Source of the DNA: Pogostemon cablin
Taxonomy: Eukaryota > Streptophyta > Magnoliopsida > Lamiales > Lamiaceae
DNA: 64,000 nt
Assembly: GCA_023678885.1 (NCBI GenBank)
Contig: CM043009.1
Coordinates: forward strand, 18,531,117 to 18,595,116
Direction of reading: 5' to 3'
In this document: piece by piece, positions 1 through 10,747 of the stretch
How the letters are laid out: every line of letters starts with the position of its first letter
How positions within the stretch are numbered: the first letter of the stretch is position 1
Notes under the pieces: generated by a model
What the model saw: only the letters and a program-made list of their open reading frames with translations
Database searches by the model: none
Told to the model about the DNA's origin: nothing
Translations under genes and position numbers: made by a program

Positions 1-1466
1 TCACTATAGTCATGCCCCCTTTTTAGCAACAACATGCAATGGACTCACATTGGGACTATCACTAATATGATTAATAATACCTGCATCTAGCCACGTTAGG
101 ATTTGCTTCCTAATCACTTTTTGAATAGCGGGGTTCATCCTCCGCTGATTCTGAATGCTACTCTTGGCCTCATCTAACAATCATATTCTATGCATGCAGT
201 AGGAAGGACTAATCCCATTTAAATCATCAAGAGACCAACCAATCGCAGATTTACACTTTCTAAGCACATCTAACAATTCCTCAAGTTGATCATCATCAAG
301 AGAAGAAGATACAATTATCGGATATTTTTCATTGTCACTTAGGTAGGCATACTTCAAGTGTTCCGGTAGCGGTTCCTCTTTCTTCTCTTCTTGAGAAGAT
401 ACAATTATCGGATATTTTTCATTGTCACTTAGGTAGGCATACTTCAAGTGTTCCGGTAGCCATTCCTCTTTCTTCTCTTCTTGAGGTGCAATCTTTCTAT
501 CTAATGGCAAGTACTTCCTAGTCCACTTGACCTCTTCAATCTTGGTCCTTGTCGACTCATACCTGTCATCACCCAAAGCAAGTAAGTTTTCAAAAAATTC
601 AATACATACCTCATTGAAGAGATCATCTAGATCCGTAGTGGGAAAAGTAAGAGACTTCTCCAAACATGTCTCAAGAGGATCCTTCGATAGAATCAAAGAC
701 ATGTCTTCCTTCACTATCTCCTCCACTATATCAATATTGTGACACTGCATCTCCATTGGCATCTTTATTGCTTTGTCAAGGTTAAATAGAACCTCTTTTT
801 TATCCATCCTTAGCAGCAACTCACCCTTCTGCACATCTATCATTGCTCCCGCAGTAGCAAGAAAAGATCTCCCTAAGATAAGAGGGACAATATCCTTGTC
901 ATCTTCCATCTCCAGCACCAGAAAATCCACAGGAAAGACTAGCTTCTCCACTTTGACAATAACGTCTTCGATCACTCCCTTTAGAAAAGTCATATACCTG
1001 TCCGCTAGTTGTAGAGCAACTATCGTGATGGTTAATTCTCCCAAACCAAGCCTTTGAAAATTAGACAATGGAATCAAGTTGATGCTTGCCCAAGATCACA
1101 CAAGGCTCGACGTACCGGCTCATTTCCAATTACACATAAGATTGTAAAGCTTCTCGGATCCTTAAGCTTAGCTGACAGCTTTCTCTGAATGATCGAGCTG
1201 TAGCTCTCAGACAAATTCACCATCTCAACTCCGTTCAAGCTTCTCTTCTGTAAAAGAATGTCCTTCAGAAAATGGGCATAATACGACATCTCCAATATGG
1301 CTTCAGAAAAAGGAATGTTCAAGCTTATCTTGTTTATGATTTCTGAAAACTTCTTGAACTTCTCTTCCAATCCCTTCTTAACTAGCTTGAGAGGAAAAAA
1401 CAGATGTATCTTTGTTTTGGGAATCCCCCATTCATCCTTCTCCACTTTATCCTTTTTGGCTCCCAA
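1..1466 (-). pseudogene. Athila-like pol start: protease and reverse transcriptase N-terminus (broken)
   Basis: Minus-strand frames at 1074-1466 and 181-1077 encode the conserved stretch before the protease, the aspartic protease domain and the linker to reverse transcriptase; 1-180 continues into the RT N-terminus, whose last visible residues are KKGGMT. The two frames are offset by one base right at the protease DLG motif (around 1080-1095), so the protease is split. A TGA at 181-183 closes the second frame just before RT. The linker carries a 90-bp tandem duplication. The protein is colinear with 53785-55060 of the plus-strand copy, which lacks most of this linker. The retrotransposon pol assignment is secure from family knowledge; activity is excluded by the breaks. 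Confidence 0.85.
305..484. repeat. 90-bp tandem duplication in the pol linker
   Basis: Two copies with a 90-bp period (the word acaattatcg begins at 311 and again at 401) differ at only a few bases. The unit is 30 codons long, so the reading frame is kept. It encodes an acidic/basic stretch followed by a LPEHLKYAYL segment. It is absent from the other Athila copy in the window. Confidence 0.9.
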
Positions 1467-3454
1467 TCTCTTAGCTCTTTTCTACTTCTTCTCTGCTATA
1501 ATCTCAGTATTCTACTCTTTAGAAGTCAATGGAGTAGTTTCAACATCATGTGGAGCATTCAATGCAGAAAACGACATAGAACGGGAGAGTTCAACCTCAG
1601 TTCGACCTGGGTAGGTGGCCGAACTCGGTGAATAGTGGTCAAACTGGACATCTGAAAGTTTGTTCTTCTCCTTACAGGCCAGTTCGACCAGAGTTTGACC
1701 AACTGGTGTGGTCGAATCCAAGCGATCGTGGTTGAATTGGGCATTAGTCAAAACAGAGTGCTCTGGACAGTGGAGTTCGACCAGAAGCTCTGGTCGAAAC
1801 CACCTGTTTTTAGTCAAACTGGTCTTCTGAATCCTCTAGATGTCGTCCAAGTGCCGAGTTTAACCACTCCTATGCAGTTCGACCTGCATGTCTGGTCGAA
1901 TTGGGGTCGAATCAGGCTCTTGACACTTTAGACTTCAATTTCAGCTTCATTGGTCCCTTATACTGCGTTCTATACCTCTGTGTAATGGCATGACAAGACT
2001 TTGGATTTTCAATACTTTGCGAAGGTAGCTTCCCTTTCTCAATAGTTTGAGTCAATTTGTTTACATTTCCAGCCATCTCCCCTATTAACAACGTAAGGTC
2101 TTTCACTTATGTAGACAAATCCTTATGATGATCATCAATCTTCTTCTCTAACTTGGCCTCAAGACGGTCTACTCTTGCATCATTCCTCGCCATGTACCTA
2201 TTAACAGTATCCTCAAAGCCAGGCTTCCCTTCTTCCACTTTAGCTCCCGGATCAACACCGATAGGAGGCTGCATCATATTATTCGGATTGCTTCAAGAAA
2301 ACTCCAACCTCCTTGGTTATTGATAACCACCCGGGGGACCCCAATTATTGTAGTTCCCTTGATAGTTCCGATTTCCTTGATTCAGTTACCGAGTTCCTTG
2401 AATACATTGAACCATCGCGTAATTTGCCTCCTCGATCTCCTCTTGGCTAGCTCCTTCATAGCCATCATCCTGCTGCATCATTGATACTCTATGACATAAA
2501 TCCGTGATCTGCTTTTGCTGAGACTCTAGTAGTTTGCTAATGTTAGTCAAGTTAGAGATGATCTCATCATCTCTTCCCGACTTCACCATAGTATGCTCAA
2601 CCTGTGCTACTTTACCAAGGATATAAGTGTCTCTCACTCTATCAGTCGGCCAATCTCTTGAATTTATTGAAATATCTTCAAAAAGTTTCTCGGCCTCATT
2701 GGGTGACTTAGTAAGCAGTGCTCCATTAGAAGAAGCATCCAGTAAAACACGAGAATCGCAGTCCAACCCATTGTAGAAAATACAGATATATTGCACTTTA
2801 GATAGCCCATGCTGTGGACACTTCCGAAGCATGTCCTTGAATCTGTCCCAAGCTTTATTAAACTTCTCATTGCCATGGATAGAAATTGATTGATTTCTTT
2901 CTTCATCTTGAACACCTTTGAAGGTGGCATGTATTGCTCCAGGATTTCACTTTCAACTTCTCCCATGTATCACATTCAGCAGCATCAGATTATTTTAAAC
3001 AATAAGATCTTCCTCGCATTCTCATGAGCTCCTGCATCTTTTTGTGTACTTGCATACCCAAAGAACTTATTTAGATGTTGCTGAGGATCTTCGAATGTTC
3101 CCCCAGAGAAGGGACTCCTTTCAATCATGCTGATAAAGTAGGGTGTAAATCAAAATCATCTCCAGTTCTTCTTGCTCCTAACAACCCAGCATTGTCTGTT
3201 CCGTTGTTCTTAAAGACTTCCCAGATGGCAAGTGTGTTCGGATCCACTGCCATGTTGATTGCTTCTACTTTCAAATTTACTTCGGTTGCAGCTTCAATCG
3301 TTTGCGAATTCAGCACGTCAACTTCAACTCCTAAGTTAAGAGCTTCAGTTTGGTCTACTTTCTTATTCTTATTCTTCTTCTTCTTCTTCCTCGATGATGC
3401 TCCGATCTATTGATTATATGGCACTAATTCACCTGTATTTGATTTAGTGAGCAT
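1467..3454 (-). pseudogene. Athila-like gag, heavily decayed
   Basis: The minus-strand start codon at 3452-3454 begins a frame resembling the gag at 51755 (MLT start, GASSRKKKKK basic block, then an LGARR...DFDLHP segment around 3125-3200). The frame is interrupted many times by stops and shifts between 3420 and 2660; the clearest later pieces are 2386-2832 (capsid C-terminal part) and 1912-2106. The expected role is the virus-like particle shell protein. At about 2300 a stop follows a Phe-Ser pair, the same place where the plus-strand copy has a different stop codon. The 3' third, about 1582-1920, is built of repeated GGTTCGACC-type words. Confidence 0.75.
1582..1920. repeat. GGTTCGACC/GGTCGAACC word cluster in gag region
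   Basis: Degenerate copies of GGTCGAA and TTCGACC in both orientations recur every 15-40 bp across the gag-protease junction. They match the words at 53352-53776 of the plus-strand copy and those inside the LTRs, but are more mutated here. Confidence 0.75.
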
Positions 3455-3539
3455 ACACATAAGAAAAATAAAAGTTAGAAATTAAAGACAAGAATAATAT
3501 AATCTCAATTAAACTAGAAATAATCAAATAATAATACCG

Positions 3540-3557
3540 TCCCCGGTAATGGCGCCA
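3540..3557 (-). other. Primer binding site, tRNA-Asp type
   Basis: On the minus strand the bases next to the LTR read TGGCGCCATTACCGGGGA. This matches the plant tRNA-Asp-complementary site of the other elements here with two G-to-A changes at CpG positions, which fits methylation-driven decay. It primes minus-strand DNA synthesis. Confidence 0.85.
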
Positions 3558-4556
3558 ATAACTTTATGGGCATTTTCTCAACACATAAAATTAATCCTCA
3601 AGTATAAGGATATCAATTGTAATTTCGAAAGGTGACCAAGTATTTATCGTACCCAAGGGATGGATTATTATCAATTCAATTATATTCTAGTTAACTAAGA
3701 TTATATTGGTAAATTGGATTTGGTTTAATTGTGAAACTAAATAACATATAATTGAAATAACATAATAAATAAGCAAGCAATAGAGAAATTTCGGTTGTGA
3801 TCAAGTAAGTAATAGAGTAGTTCTTCAAGTAATCCAGTTTTATTTATTAATTTCCTTTTCATGTGTTGATGTCCGACTCTATCTTGTGGTTTATGAACGT
3901 ATCACTAAACCTTGGAAGCGTACTCTATAGATACAAGTAAGCAAGCGTATGGCACGTGTGAATATCCTCGGAGCAACACGTATACTTCACCCCCTTTCTA
4001 GGTACTATCATAATCAATTATTTCCCGGGCACTTAGTACTCTAACTCGATTTGATCTCCCTTTTTAGGTACTATGAAGCTATACTCTTTATCCTACTTAT
4101 TAACCCAAATATGATTCAATTAACAAGTATCTATATAAGACAATTCTAATAAGACCTCAGAATCCTTTTGCTTAGAATTATAACACGCAATCCTGCTCAG
4201 CGGTGAACGCACTCAATCAATAAACAAGAGAGGTATTCAGACTCTACATAACAGTTAAAGATGCACAAAACGACCGTGAGTATGAATTAAAAAGGCACAA
4301 TCTTATATAGAATAAACCACAAGTAGTGTTATACGGAGTTTACACATGGAAATTCAATTAACTCATAAAACTTTCATAAACCTAGAACTACCGGAGCAGT
4401 TCTAGCCCATGATTGATCTAGGAACAATCATGGCTAGTTGGTATGATCTTACTTGACTCGCCAGACGAACCTTTCCTCACGACTCCTTCGGATGATGGTA
4501 GGGTTTGGTGAAGGATGGATGATAAGTGCCCATTTTTTTCTCCTACGAAAGCTCTT

Positions 4557-4564
4557 CTTTTATA
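4557..4564 (-). promoter_or_regulatory. LTR TATA box
   Basis: TATAAAAG on the minus strand, in the same context (acaag before it) as the TATA boxes at 50646 and 62681 of the related LTRs. Confidence 0.6.
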
Positions 4565-4653
4565 CTTGTAAACTCTTCTTACGGGCCTTGGATGGGCTTT
4601 TTGAGCGAACACACGCACTGAAGGTGTAAAAATATGAATTTGGTAAGTTTCTG

Positions 4654-4950
4654 GACATCAATTCGACCAAAAAAGTTGGTCGAACTCTTCCATGCAGGTC
4701 GAATCCCAAGTCGAATCCATCTGTAACTTGGCCTCTAATTCCTGATTCGACCAGAGTGTTGGTCAAATTGAATACTTCCTGGTCGAACAGGTACTGCTTC
4801 TATTTAGGCTTCCAGTTTGACCACGATTCGACCAAGTGGTTTGGTTGAACTCGCTTGTCATGGTCGAACGACACATCTTCGTGCTCAGTTCAACCATAAG
4901 TGCTGGTCGAACTCCCTTCTTCTTAGTTGAATCTGACCCCTGATTGGTCG
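4654..4950. repeat. GGTCGAA/TTCGACC word cluster in LTR
   Basis: More than ten degenerate copies in both orientations lie upstream of the LTR TATA box (on the minus strand), the same arrangement as in the plus-strand element. Confidence 0.8.
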
Positions 4951-5150
4951 AATCGCACACGTGTTTCTTCCTCTTTCCGGATCTGATCACTTCCAACTCA
5001 TTTTCCATCGAAAATCAACTCAAATAGCCTTGTAAACTCCAGATTCATGACTTTCCACCATGTATACTAATTAACATCAAATTACAACCATTTATCATAC
5101 CATAAGTACACGAATCCGAGCTCGAATCTAGTAAATTTATAAACTCATCA

Positions 5151-5295
5151 GTGACGAATACAGTCTTGAATGGTGAACCCAAAAAAGGAGAGAAAAAAGA
5201 GTGTAGCAAGGTGAACTCTCTTGGTTATGGTCCGATTCGTTTTCACATTGGAGAAAAAAGACTTCGCTGGAAGATTTGTGGCTACATTTTTACAG
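5151..5295 (+). pseudogene. DUF1985/Ulp1-like gene, upstream exon remnant
   Basis: The frame is open across the whole stretch (VTNTVLNGEPKKGEKKE...), ends GYIFT and meets a GT donor at 5296. The next exon begins after an AG at 5658-5659 and joins in phase to a conserved-looking segment. The exon is cut on its left by the outer end of the minus-strand Athila LTR at 5150, so the gene's true start lies outside or is lost. It is assigned to the DUF1985 gene from its position and phase; I do not recognise the protein segment itself. Confidence 0.5.
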
Positions 5296-5659
5296 GTAAT
5301 TAATTTGGGTTTGTTTTCCAGAGTTGTGTAATAGAATAGAATTGAGGATTGATTGTGAATGTAAACTAGACCATTTGTGGATGGATGGTGTTTTATGCAT
5401 TAGAGAATAAATAAAATTATAAAACTTAGAAGAAGAAGTAGTTGTGGTATATGTTTGGGTTTGTGACGGATGTGCAAATTGATTACGGCATGCAGCCAAT
5501 ATTTCTAGGCTGATAGAGGACCTTGTTGCTTTGTACTCTTCCTAAAATATTGGCGATGAATATGATTTAAAGGTGTTATGTGGTTTATGCATCACTAATA
5601 ATAATGAAACTAATTGACATTTGAAAAGTTTATATAATGGTATATGTAATGTGTTGTAG

Positions 5660-6533
5660 GTTTTGATTTAATGGCACTAGTTAGGCATGTAGATAGGCAC
5701 TCGGCCAGGGTTGCAGATCGGTGTGACATATCAATTTTAGACAAGATTAAGAATGGACTGAAGGGTGGCCAGTTGAAGCAATTTGAAGAGAGCTTCTTTG
5801 GTCATTTTTCTAAGAATACCTAAAATGAATTTTTAGGGGGAGGTTTACTTGCAATTGCTGCACTCACAGGACAAATCCCAAGGCACAGATAGGGTAGTAT
5901 TTCATTTGAATAGGCAAGAAACAATTTTTGGTCCGTGCGAGTTTGCTCTTGTGACCGAGTTAAAGTTTGGTTCAAAACCTAAAAAGGTAGAGAGCGATCT
6001 AATAAAAAAAATACTTTGATGCCAAGGTAGTGATGGTTGAAACGATAGAGTTTGCATTCAAGGAAAGCACAAGGAGTACGGGCGGAAGCGAGGACAGTGT
6101 GAAGCTTGCCTTGTTATGGGTTGTCTTTGGAATGCTGCTGTGTAAAGGCCACAACTCGAAGAAGGTAGACATGGATTTTTTGTGGTTGGCTGATGATTAG
6201 GATAAGTTCAACTCGTATCCTTGGGGTAGAATCACTTGGGAATTCTTGTCGTCCAATATCAGATTTTGCCTTAGAGATAGTGGAAGTGTACAAGAAAGTG
6301 GGAGAAAGAAGCAAGTTATTCATAGAAAATTTGTAGATGCAAATGGGTTTACCTATGCGTTGCAGGTTTGGGCCTTCGAAGCAATAAAAGCTCTTTCCCT
6401 TAAATATGCTGATAAACTTAATGATCTCAGCCCTAGAATCATAAGATGGTCTTCATCGTCAACCCCACATTCGTCCGAGCTGAAAAAGACAATCTTAATG
6501 GATCTACACGGAGAAGATCTTAATGCGGATCAC
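5660..6533 (+). pseudogene. DUF1985 domain region of a Ulp1-associated gene (stops and shifts)
   Basis: Pieces in changing frames give the pattern of the DUF1985 domain: LKQFEESFFGHF (about 5770), FGPCEFALVTELKFG (about 5930), KLALLWVVFGMLL (about 6103), DKFNSYPWGRITWEFL (about 6200) and a last part ending ALQVWAFEAIKALS. DUF1985 is typically the N-terminal part of plant proteins that end in a Ulp1 cysteine protease domain and are often carried by Mutator-like or other transposons. In-frame stops lie near 5820, 5890 and 6200 and the frame shifts at least twice, so it cannot be translated. A GT donor at 6534 and an AG at 6626-6627 define the next intron. The function of DUF1985 is unknown. Confidence 0.75.
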
Positions 6534-6627
6534 GTAAGTATTTAGAATTACTTGTAATTTTTGCCACTGAATGGAGTAACAAGTTACGTTATAAGGAATT
6601 AACATATTGTGATGTGTGTATTTATAG

Positions 6628-7477
6628 GTAGTTATTAAGAGGCGGTTGGAGCCAACTGATGAGGAAAAAGGTGCAGATTGCTTTAGAGGTGCGGTGCAGT
6701 GGGAGGCAGTTATGGCAAAAGAGAATAAAGAGGATAATGTATTTATTGATGCAAGCAACAAAGCACAAGTGGAAGACGTTGGAGATAGTAACGACAAGGA
6801 TGAATTCGACGGCCGAGATGGTGATGAAAGACCATCAAACAGAGAAATAGGTCAAATATTGAGGCGTTTGATCAGGTAGACAGCCGAAATGAAGAGGCTT
6901 ATGCTGACTGAAAATGCAGAAATGAAGAGGAGGCAAGAGTAAGATAGCCGTAATATTAGAGCGCTGATGCTGCACTTTGGTAATATACACTGAAAAATGA
7001 GAGTGGATGATGCGGCACTAAATGAAACCCCACAGGCATTTGGAAATGGTAACCCGAAAGAGGAAGCTACAGACTTTGATGGCTAAGGTGTTTCACATTC
7101 ACCTGAGTTTCCAAATGAGGCATATTCAATCTCTGATGACAAAGGTGTAAACAGTCACCTGAAGGGTTCAAAGAGGCAAAGATAAAAAACATTGATGAAA
7201 AAGGAGTACAATCACCTGCACGTTCCAAAGAAATTGAGGAGGAGGTATGGTGAATGGTGATTGCAATAATTCATCACGGTTTATGCCAATCATAAGCGAA
7301 AGGGGATTGATGTGTCATTGATGCCTCAAATTGGGTAATGATGTGCATGTTAGTGGAAATATAGAGGACAAAGACGTTGATGTGCAGTCCCTGGTGGGAG
7401 TTTCGGTGCATGAGATGGCCGTTGTCGTCGCCGAACCACATGATCAAGGACCTAAAAAAAACCATGTGGATTTGAAG
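6628..7477 (+). pseudogene. Hydrophilic middle part of the DUF1985/Ulp1 gene
   Basis: The exon opens after an AG at 6626-6627 in phase with the previous one (VIKRRLEPTDEE...) and is rich in Glu, Asp, Lys and Asn. It contains several TAG/TGA codons (near 6877, 6940, 6992, 7084), some plausibly former Gln or Trp codons. The 3' end (7343-7450) encodes the first of three related modules (GNIED...VHEMA...AEPHDQ). A GT donor follows at 7478. No domain is recognised, which is usual for the low-complexity linker between DUF1985 and Ulp1. Confidence 0.55.
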
Positions 7478-7651
7478 GTACACTAAGGTAAATTGACTTT
7501 GTGGTGTTGTTTATATTTTTGTGGAGGAATTTTGAAAGAAATTGAAGAGCGGTTTAGGTGCATTGTAATTTGTATGTGTTGATCCTGTGTTTTGTTAATC
7601 TTAAGCCATATTAAATTTCTCATTTACTAATGAGGAATCTTATTGAATGAG

Positions 7652-7765
7652 TACATGCATGGTAGTAGAAATATAGATCTCAATGCCATGGATGTTGATT
7701 CTGTGGCTGGATTCACTGTGAATGAGATGGCGATGTTGGGTGCTGAACCACATGATCAATTTAAG
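7652..7765 (+). pseudogene. Second EMA/HDQ module exon of the DUF1985/Ulp1 gene
   Basis: This 114-bp open stretch encodes RNIDLNAMDVD...VNEMA...AEPHDQFK and ends at a GT donor (7766). It is homologous in DNA and protein to 7343-7450 and 17329-17441, so it is one of three copies of the same exon. The CACTA element begins 115 bp downstream, inside the following intron. Confidence 0.55.
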
Positions 7766-7876
7766 GTAAATAAATAATTCTATTAAAGGGTATATATTGG
7801 TAATTTGTGTATAGTTGTATCAGTGTTGTTTAGTATTCTTATTAGTTGTACCGTTCTCTCCTTATGCTAATGAAAC

Positions 7877-7879
7877 GTC
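7877..7879. other. Target site duplication, left copy (GTC) of the CACTA element
   Basis: GTC immediately precedes CACTACTAC and is repeated right after TAGTG at 17280-17282. A 3-bp duplication is diagnostic of CACTA elements. Confidence 0.9.
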
Positions 7880-8200
7880 CACTACTACAAATATGTGGAA
7901 AGACATCATTGAATAGACATCGGTTTTGAGTAAAATGTGATGTCTTTTTATGAAGAACCGATGTCTTTTCAATAACCGATGTCTATCAGCAAAAAAATAC
8001 GCTGATAGACATCGGTTTTAATTCAAAATGCGCTGATAGACATCGATTTTAACTAACCGATGTCTATCAAGTGATGCCTATTCTCAACTTAAAAAAAACA
8101 CGCTGATAGACATCGGTGGACTAAACTGATGTCTTTTATATGATGTATATTCTATGATAGACATCGGTTTCACTAACCGATGTCTATTATGTGATGTAAT
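7880..8200. repeat. CACTA 5' terminal and subterminal repeats
   Basis: The terminal CACTACTACAAATATG is followed by about ten copies of GACATCGGT or its complement ACCGATGTC between 7901 and 8195, several arranged as inverted pairs. The same words form the 3' end. Confidence 0.9.
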
Positions 8201-10747
8201 TCAAAATTTTAATTTTAAAATTTTTTGCGAGATAGAGGTTCGAACCTGACCATATGCTTCACCATTTAAGTTTTCAAGCCATTTTTACCAAATCATATCT
8301 TACTAAAATTTTGAAAAAAGAAATACATATCTAATTAAATTTAAACCTTAGAATTCTTCTTTTCCCTCTAACCCATTTAACCCTAACGCGTCTGCAGAAA
8401 CACACTTCTCATTCTTCTCCTTTTTCGCCGATGTTGTATACAAGCCCTAGAATTCTCGTTTCTCTTCGAAACTCCCCTTACCGATGCAGCCCTTACCGCT
8501 AATATTCATTCTTCTCATCCTTCTCATTGTCTTCGTCGCTGCCCTTACCGACTCTGCCGCTCCAGCAAAGGTTCTGCTCTTCCTCACCATCAAGAAGTTT
8601 TCGCCACTACTCCAGCAAAAGTTATGCTTGTTGCCTTTTATTGTACTAGTTATTCTTTTTGTTTTTAATTAATTACATTTTAATTGTTTAATGTTGCTGA
8701 GGGATAATCAATTGTATTTATTTATGAAATGGTATACATATATTAATAGTTTAACTGATGAAGAATTATATGTGTGTGTATATATATATATGGAGAGGAC
8801 GAATATGTGTCTAGAACTAGGTCAATGCCGCTGCTTTCATAAATACAGGGGTGAGCCTTTCTTCCTCCCTCCACCTTTTTTTTGTGGTTTTCCTGGTGGT
8901 AAATGGTTTTGCTGGTCAAATTTTCTCACTATGTTAATGAATTTGTCTTTTTTAATCTATGATGACAATTAGTGGAATTGGCTACCTTTGTATGTATTAT
9001 TCTTTTTGCAAGGTTAAGTGTAGGTGTCGACTAGTTAGATGTATGATACATTACATCCTCAAATTAATTCATTTATATGCCCATAAGAAAATAACGTCTT
9101 CTAGTTCTGGACACATTGTATACTAAAATATATATGTAAAATAGAACAAATATGGAGGAAACAAATTTTTTTTAATTATTTCGTATAATTTTTCAATTTA
9201 CGAATTTTCCAAATTGGATTGAAATCAATATATAAACTTTCTTTCTTAAATTAAGTGTAAGATTTGATATCAATTCTCCAATCGTATATTAAATGGTTTT
9301 TGAATTAAGAAAGTATAGTTGACATGTCATATAATATGATATGCAATCTGCATAATTATGAAATGTTTGGATCATTATATAGTTGAGGGTGAAATATTTG
9401 AAAATAACATGCTCAAACTCAGTGGGAAGAAAGAAAAATTTTGAAAGCCGTAATTTTTTCTTTTATTTATTTATTTATTCATTTTTGCACACACTAATAA
9501 AAATGCTTGCCTGCTTTGCTTTTTTAGGGAAGGAAAGGGAAAGGGTTCTAATTATTATAAAAATATTATATTTGTTAACCAAGTGTGAGGGCTTTCAACA
9601 TTGACACTTTGACCCCATTTTTATTTCCGTCCCTGTGGAAAATTTGTTCTTTTTCTTTTTATTATTATTATTATAAAAGAAATCCTTATTTATTTATTTA
9701 TATTTATCCAATCAACTTATCATGGAATTGTTGACTTTATCACTTCAAGTGATTGTACTATACTGATGATTAGAATCGTACGTCATTTTGAAACCTTATT
9801 CCTAATTTTAAAATGTGGCATAAGTCATTTGGTACTCTTAACTTAAGTTAGTTGTGAGTAAAAATTTCAATGAGTAGTGCGTAAAATTTCAATGAGTAGT
9901 TGTGCTTTACACTTCCCATTTTACTCCTTTTTAGTACAGTCTATGTTTTCTCTCTTTACATATCGTATGTGTTGTGTGAGATTGAATTATTTTCATTGAA
10001 ATGCAGCCAAACGATACCAAAGACATAACTTATGTCGAATGAGATGAGTCGTTGAGCTATCTCATTTGCAAGAGGTATCAAAGCTTGGACTCAAAATTAG
10101 AAGCTGAGATTGAGGTGAGTGTGTCTATCTATAACAAGAATTGGGAGTTGGTATCACGACCCCATTTTTTTATTTTTTTCAATGCGAATTGGTCACTGTT
10201 CCTCATCCAAAATTAGTATCCCCTATTTATAATAGAAATTGGGGGTGATAAACCCACGCCCCAAACTCTATCTATTTAATAGTAAGTTGTTATTTATAGT
10301 AACTTACTATTTATAGTAGGTAAGATTTATTATTATTAAATGTATTGATATTAAAAAAGTAGAAGTATTAAAGACTCCATATAGAAACTATGCAATAAGC
10401 TAGATGCGTCACATATAAGTATGATTATTATAAATTATAGATAATTTAAAATATCATGATTAGAATGCAACAGTGATATTTTTTTATTACCTAGTTGTGT
10501 TTTTAGTAGAAATGACGTCGCATTTGTAACTATTATATGTGTAGGATGTGAGATTTTTTGTAACATCGTTTATAGTAATTTTTTATATGGTATCGTTTTC
10601 TTACATATCGCTTTTTTATATTTCTTTTATAGTAAGGCTTATGGAATGACCTTAGACATTGCTAACTACATGTGATATAAGATATTTTTTGGTAATATTG
10701 ATACTTCTTATATGCTTGGTTAAGTAGGGTTACTATATATCAACAAA
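8201..10747. other. CACTA 5' region without a recognisable gene
   Basis: AT-rich sequence with TTTA runs (about 9460 and 9690) and a pyrimidine-rich stretch near 8350-8600 that could be an untranslated leader. Short open frames here, such as 8484-8672, have low-complexity hydrophobic products and no family resemblance. The transposase promoter should lie in this stretch but I cannot place it. Confidence 0.5.

Larger units (their letters stand above)
1..5150 (-). mobile_element. Athila-like Ty3/gypsy LTR retrotransposon, 5' part, decayed
   Basis: Read on the minus strand, this is a 5' LTR (3566-5150), a tRNA-Asp-type primer binding site (3540-3557), a decayed gag (to about 1467) and the start of pol, which runs off the window at base 1. 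The order and the protein resemblance to the plus-strand copy at 49976-63677 show the same lineage. Frameshifts and stops in gag make it an old, non-functional copy. The outer LTR end (TGATGAG on the minus strand) abuts GTGAC at 5151-5155, a candidate 5-bp target duplication whose partner is outside the window. It interrupts an exon of the DUF1985/Ulp1 gene to the right. Confidence 0.85.
3566..5150 (-). repeat. 5' LTR of the minus-strand Athila-like element
   Basis: About 1585 bp, beginning TGATGAG on the minus strand at 5150 and ending next to the primer binding site. It shares blocks with the LTRs at 49976 and 62030 (TATA region, the stretch around a tgtggttta word, the repeated GTACCT motif) but is clearly diverged. 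The inner boundary is uncertain by a few bases. Confidence 0.8.

Noticed and set aside
5290..5499. Minus-strand open frame near the DUF1985 gene
   Set aside because: It lies in an intron, is Ser/Thr/His-rich and has no recognisable pattern.
8484..8672. Small hydrophobic open frame
   Set aside because: Leu/Ile-rich product from a pyrimidine-rich stretch, with no family resemblance or splice context; likely chance.
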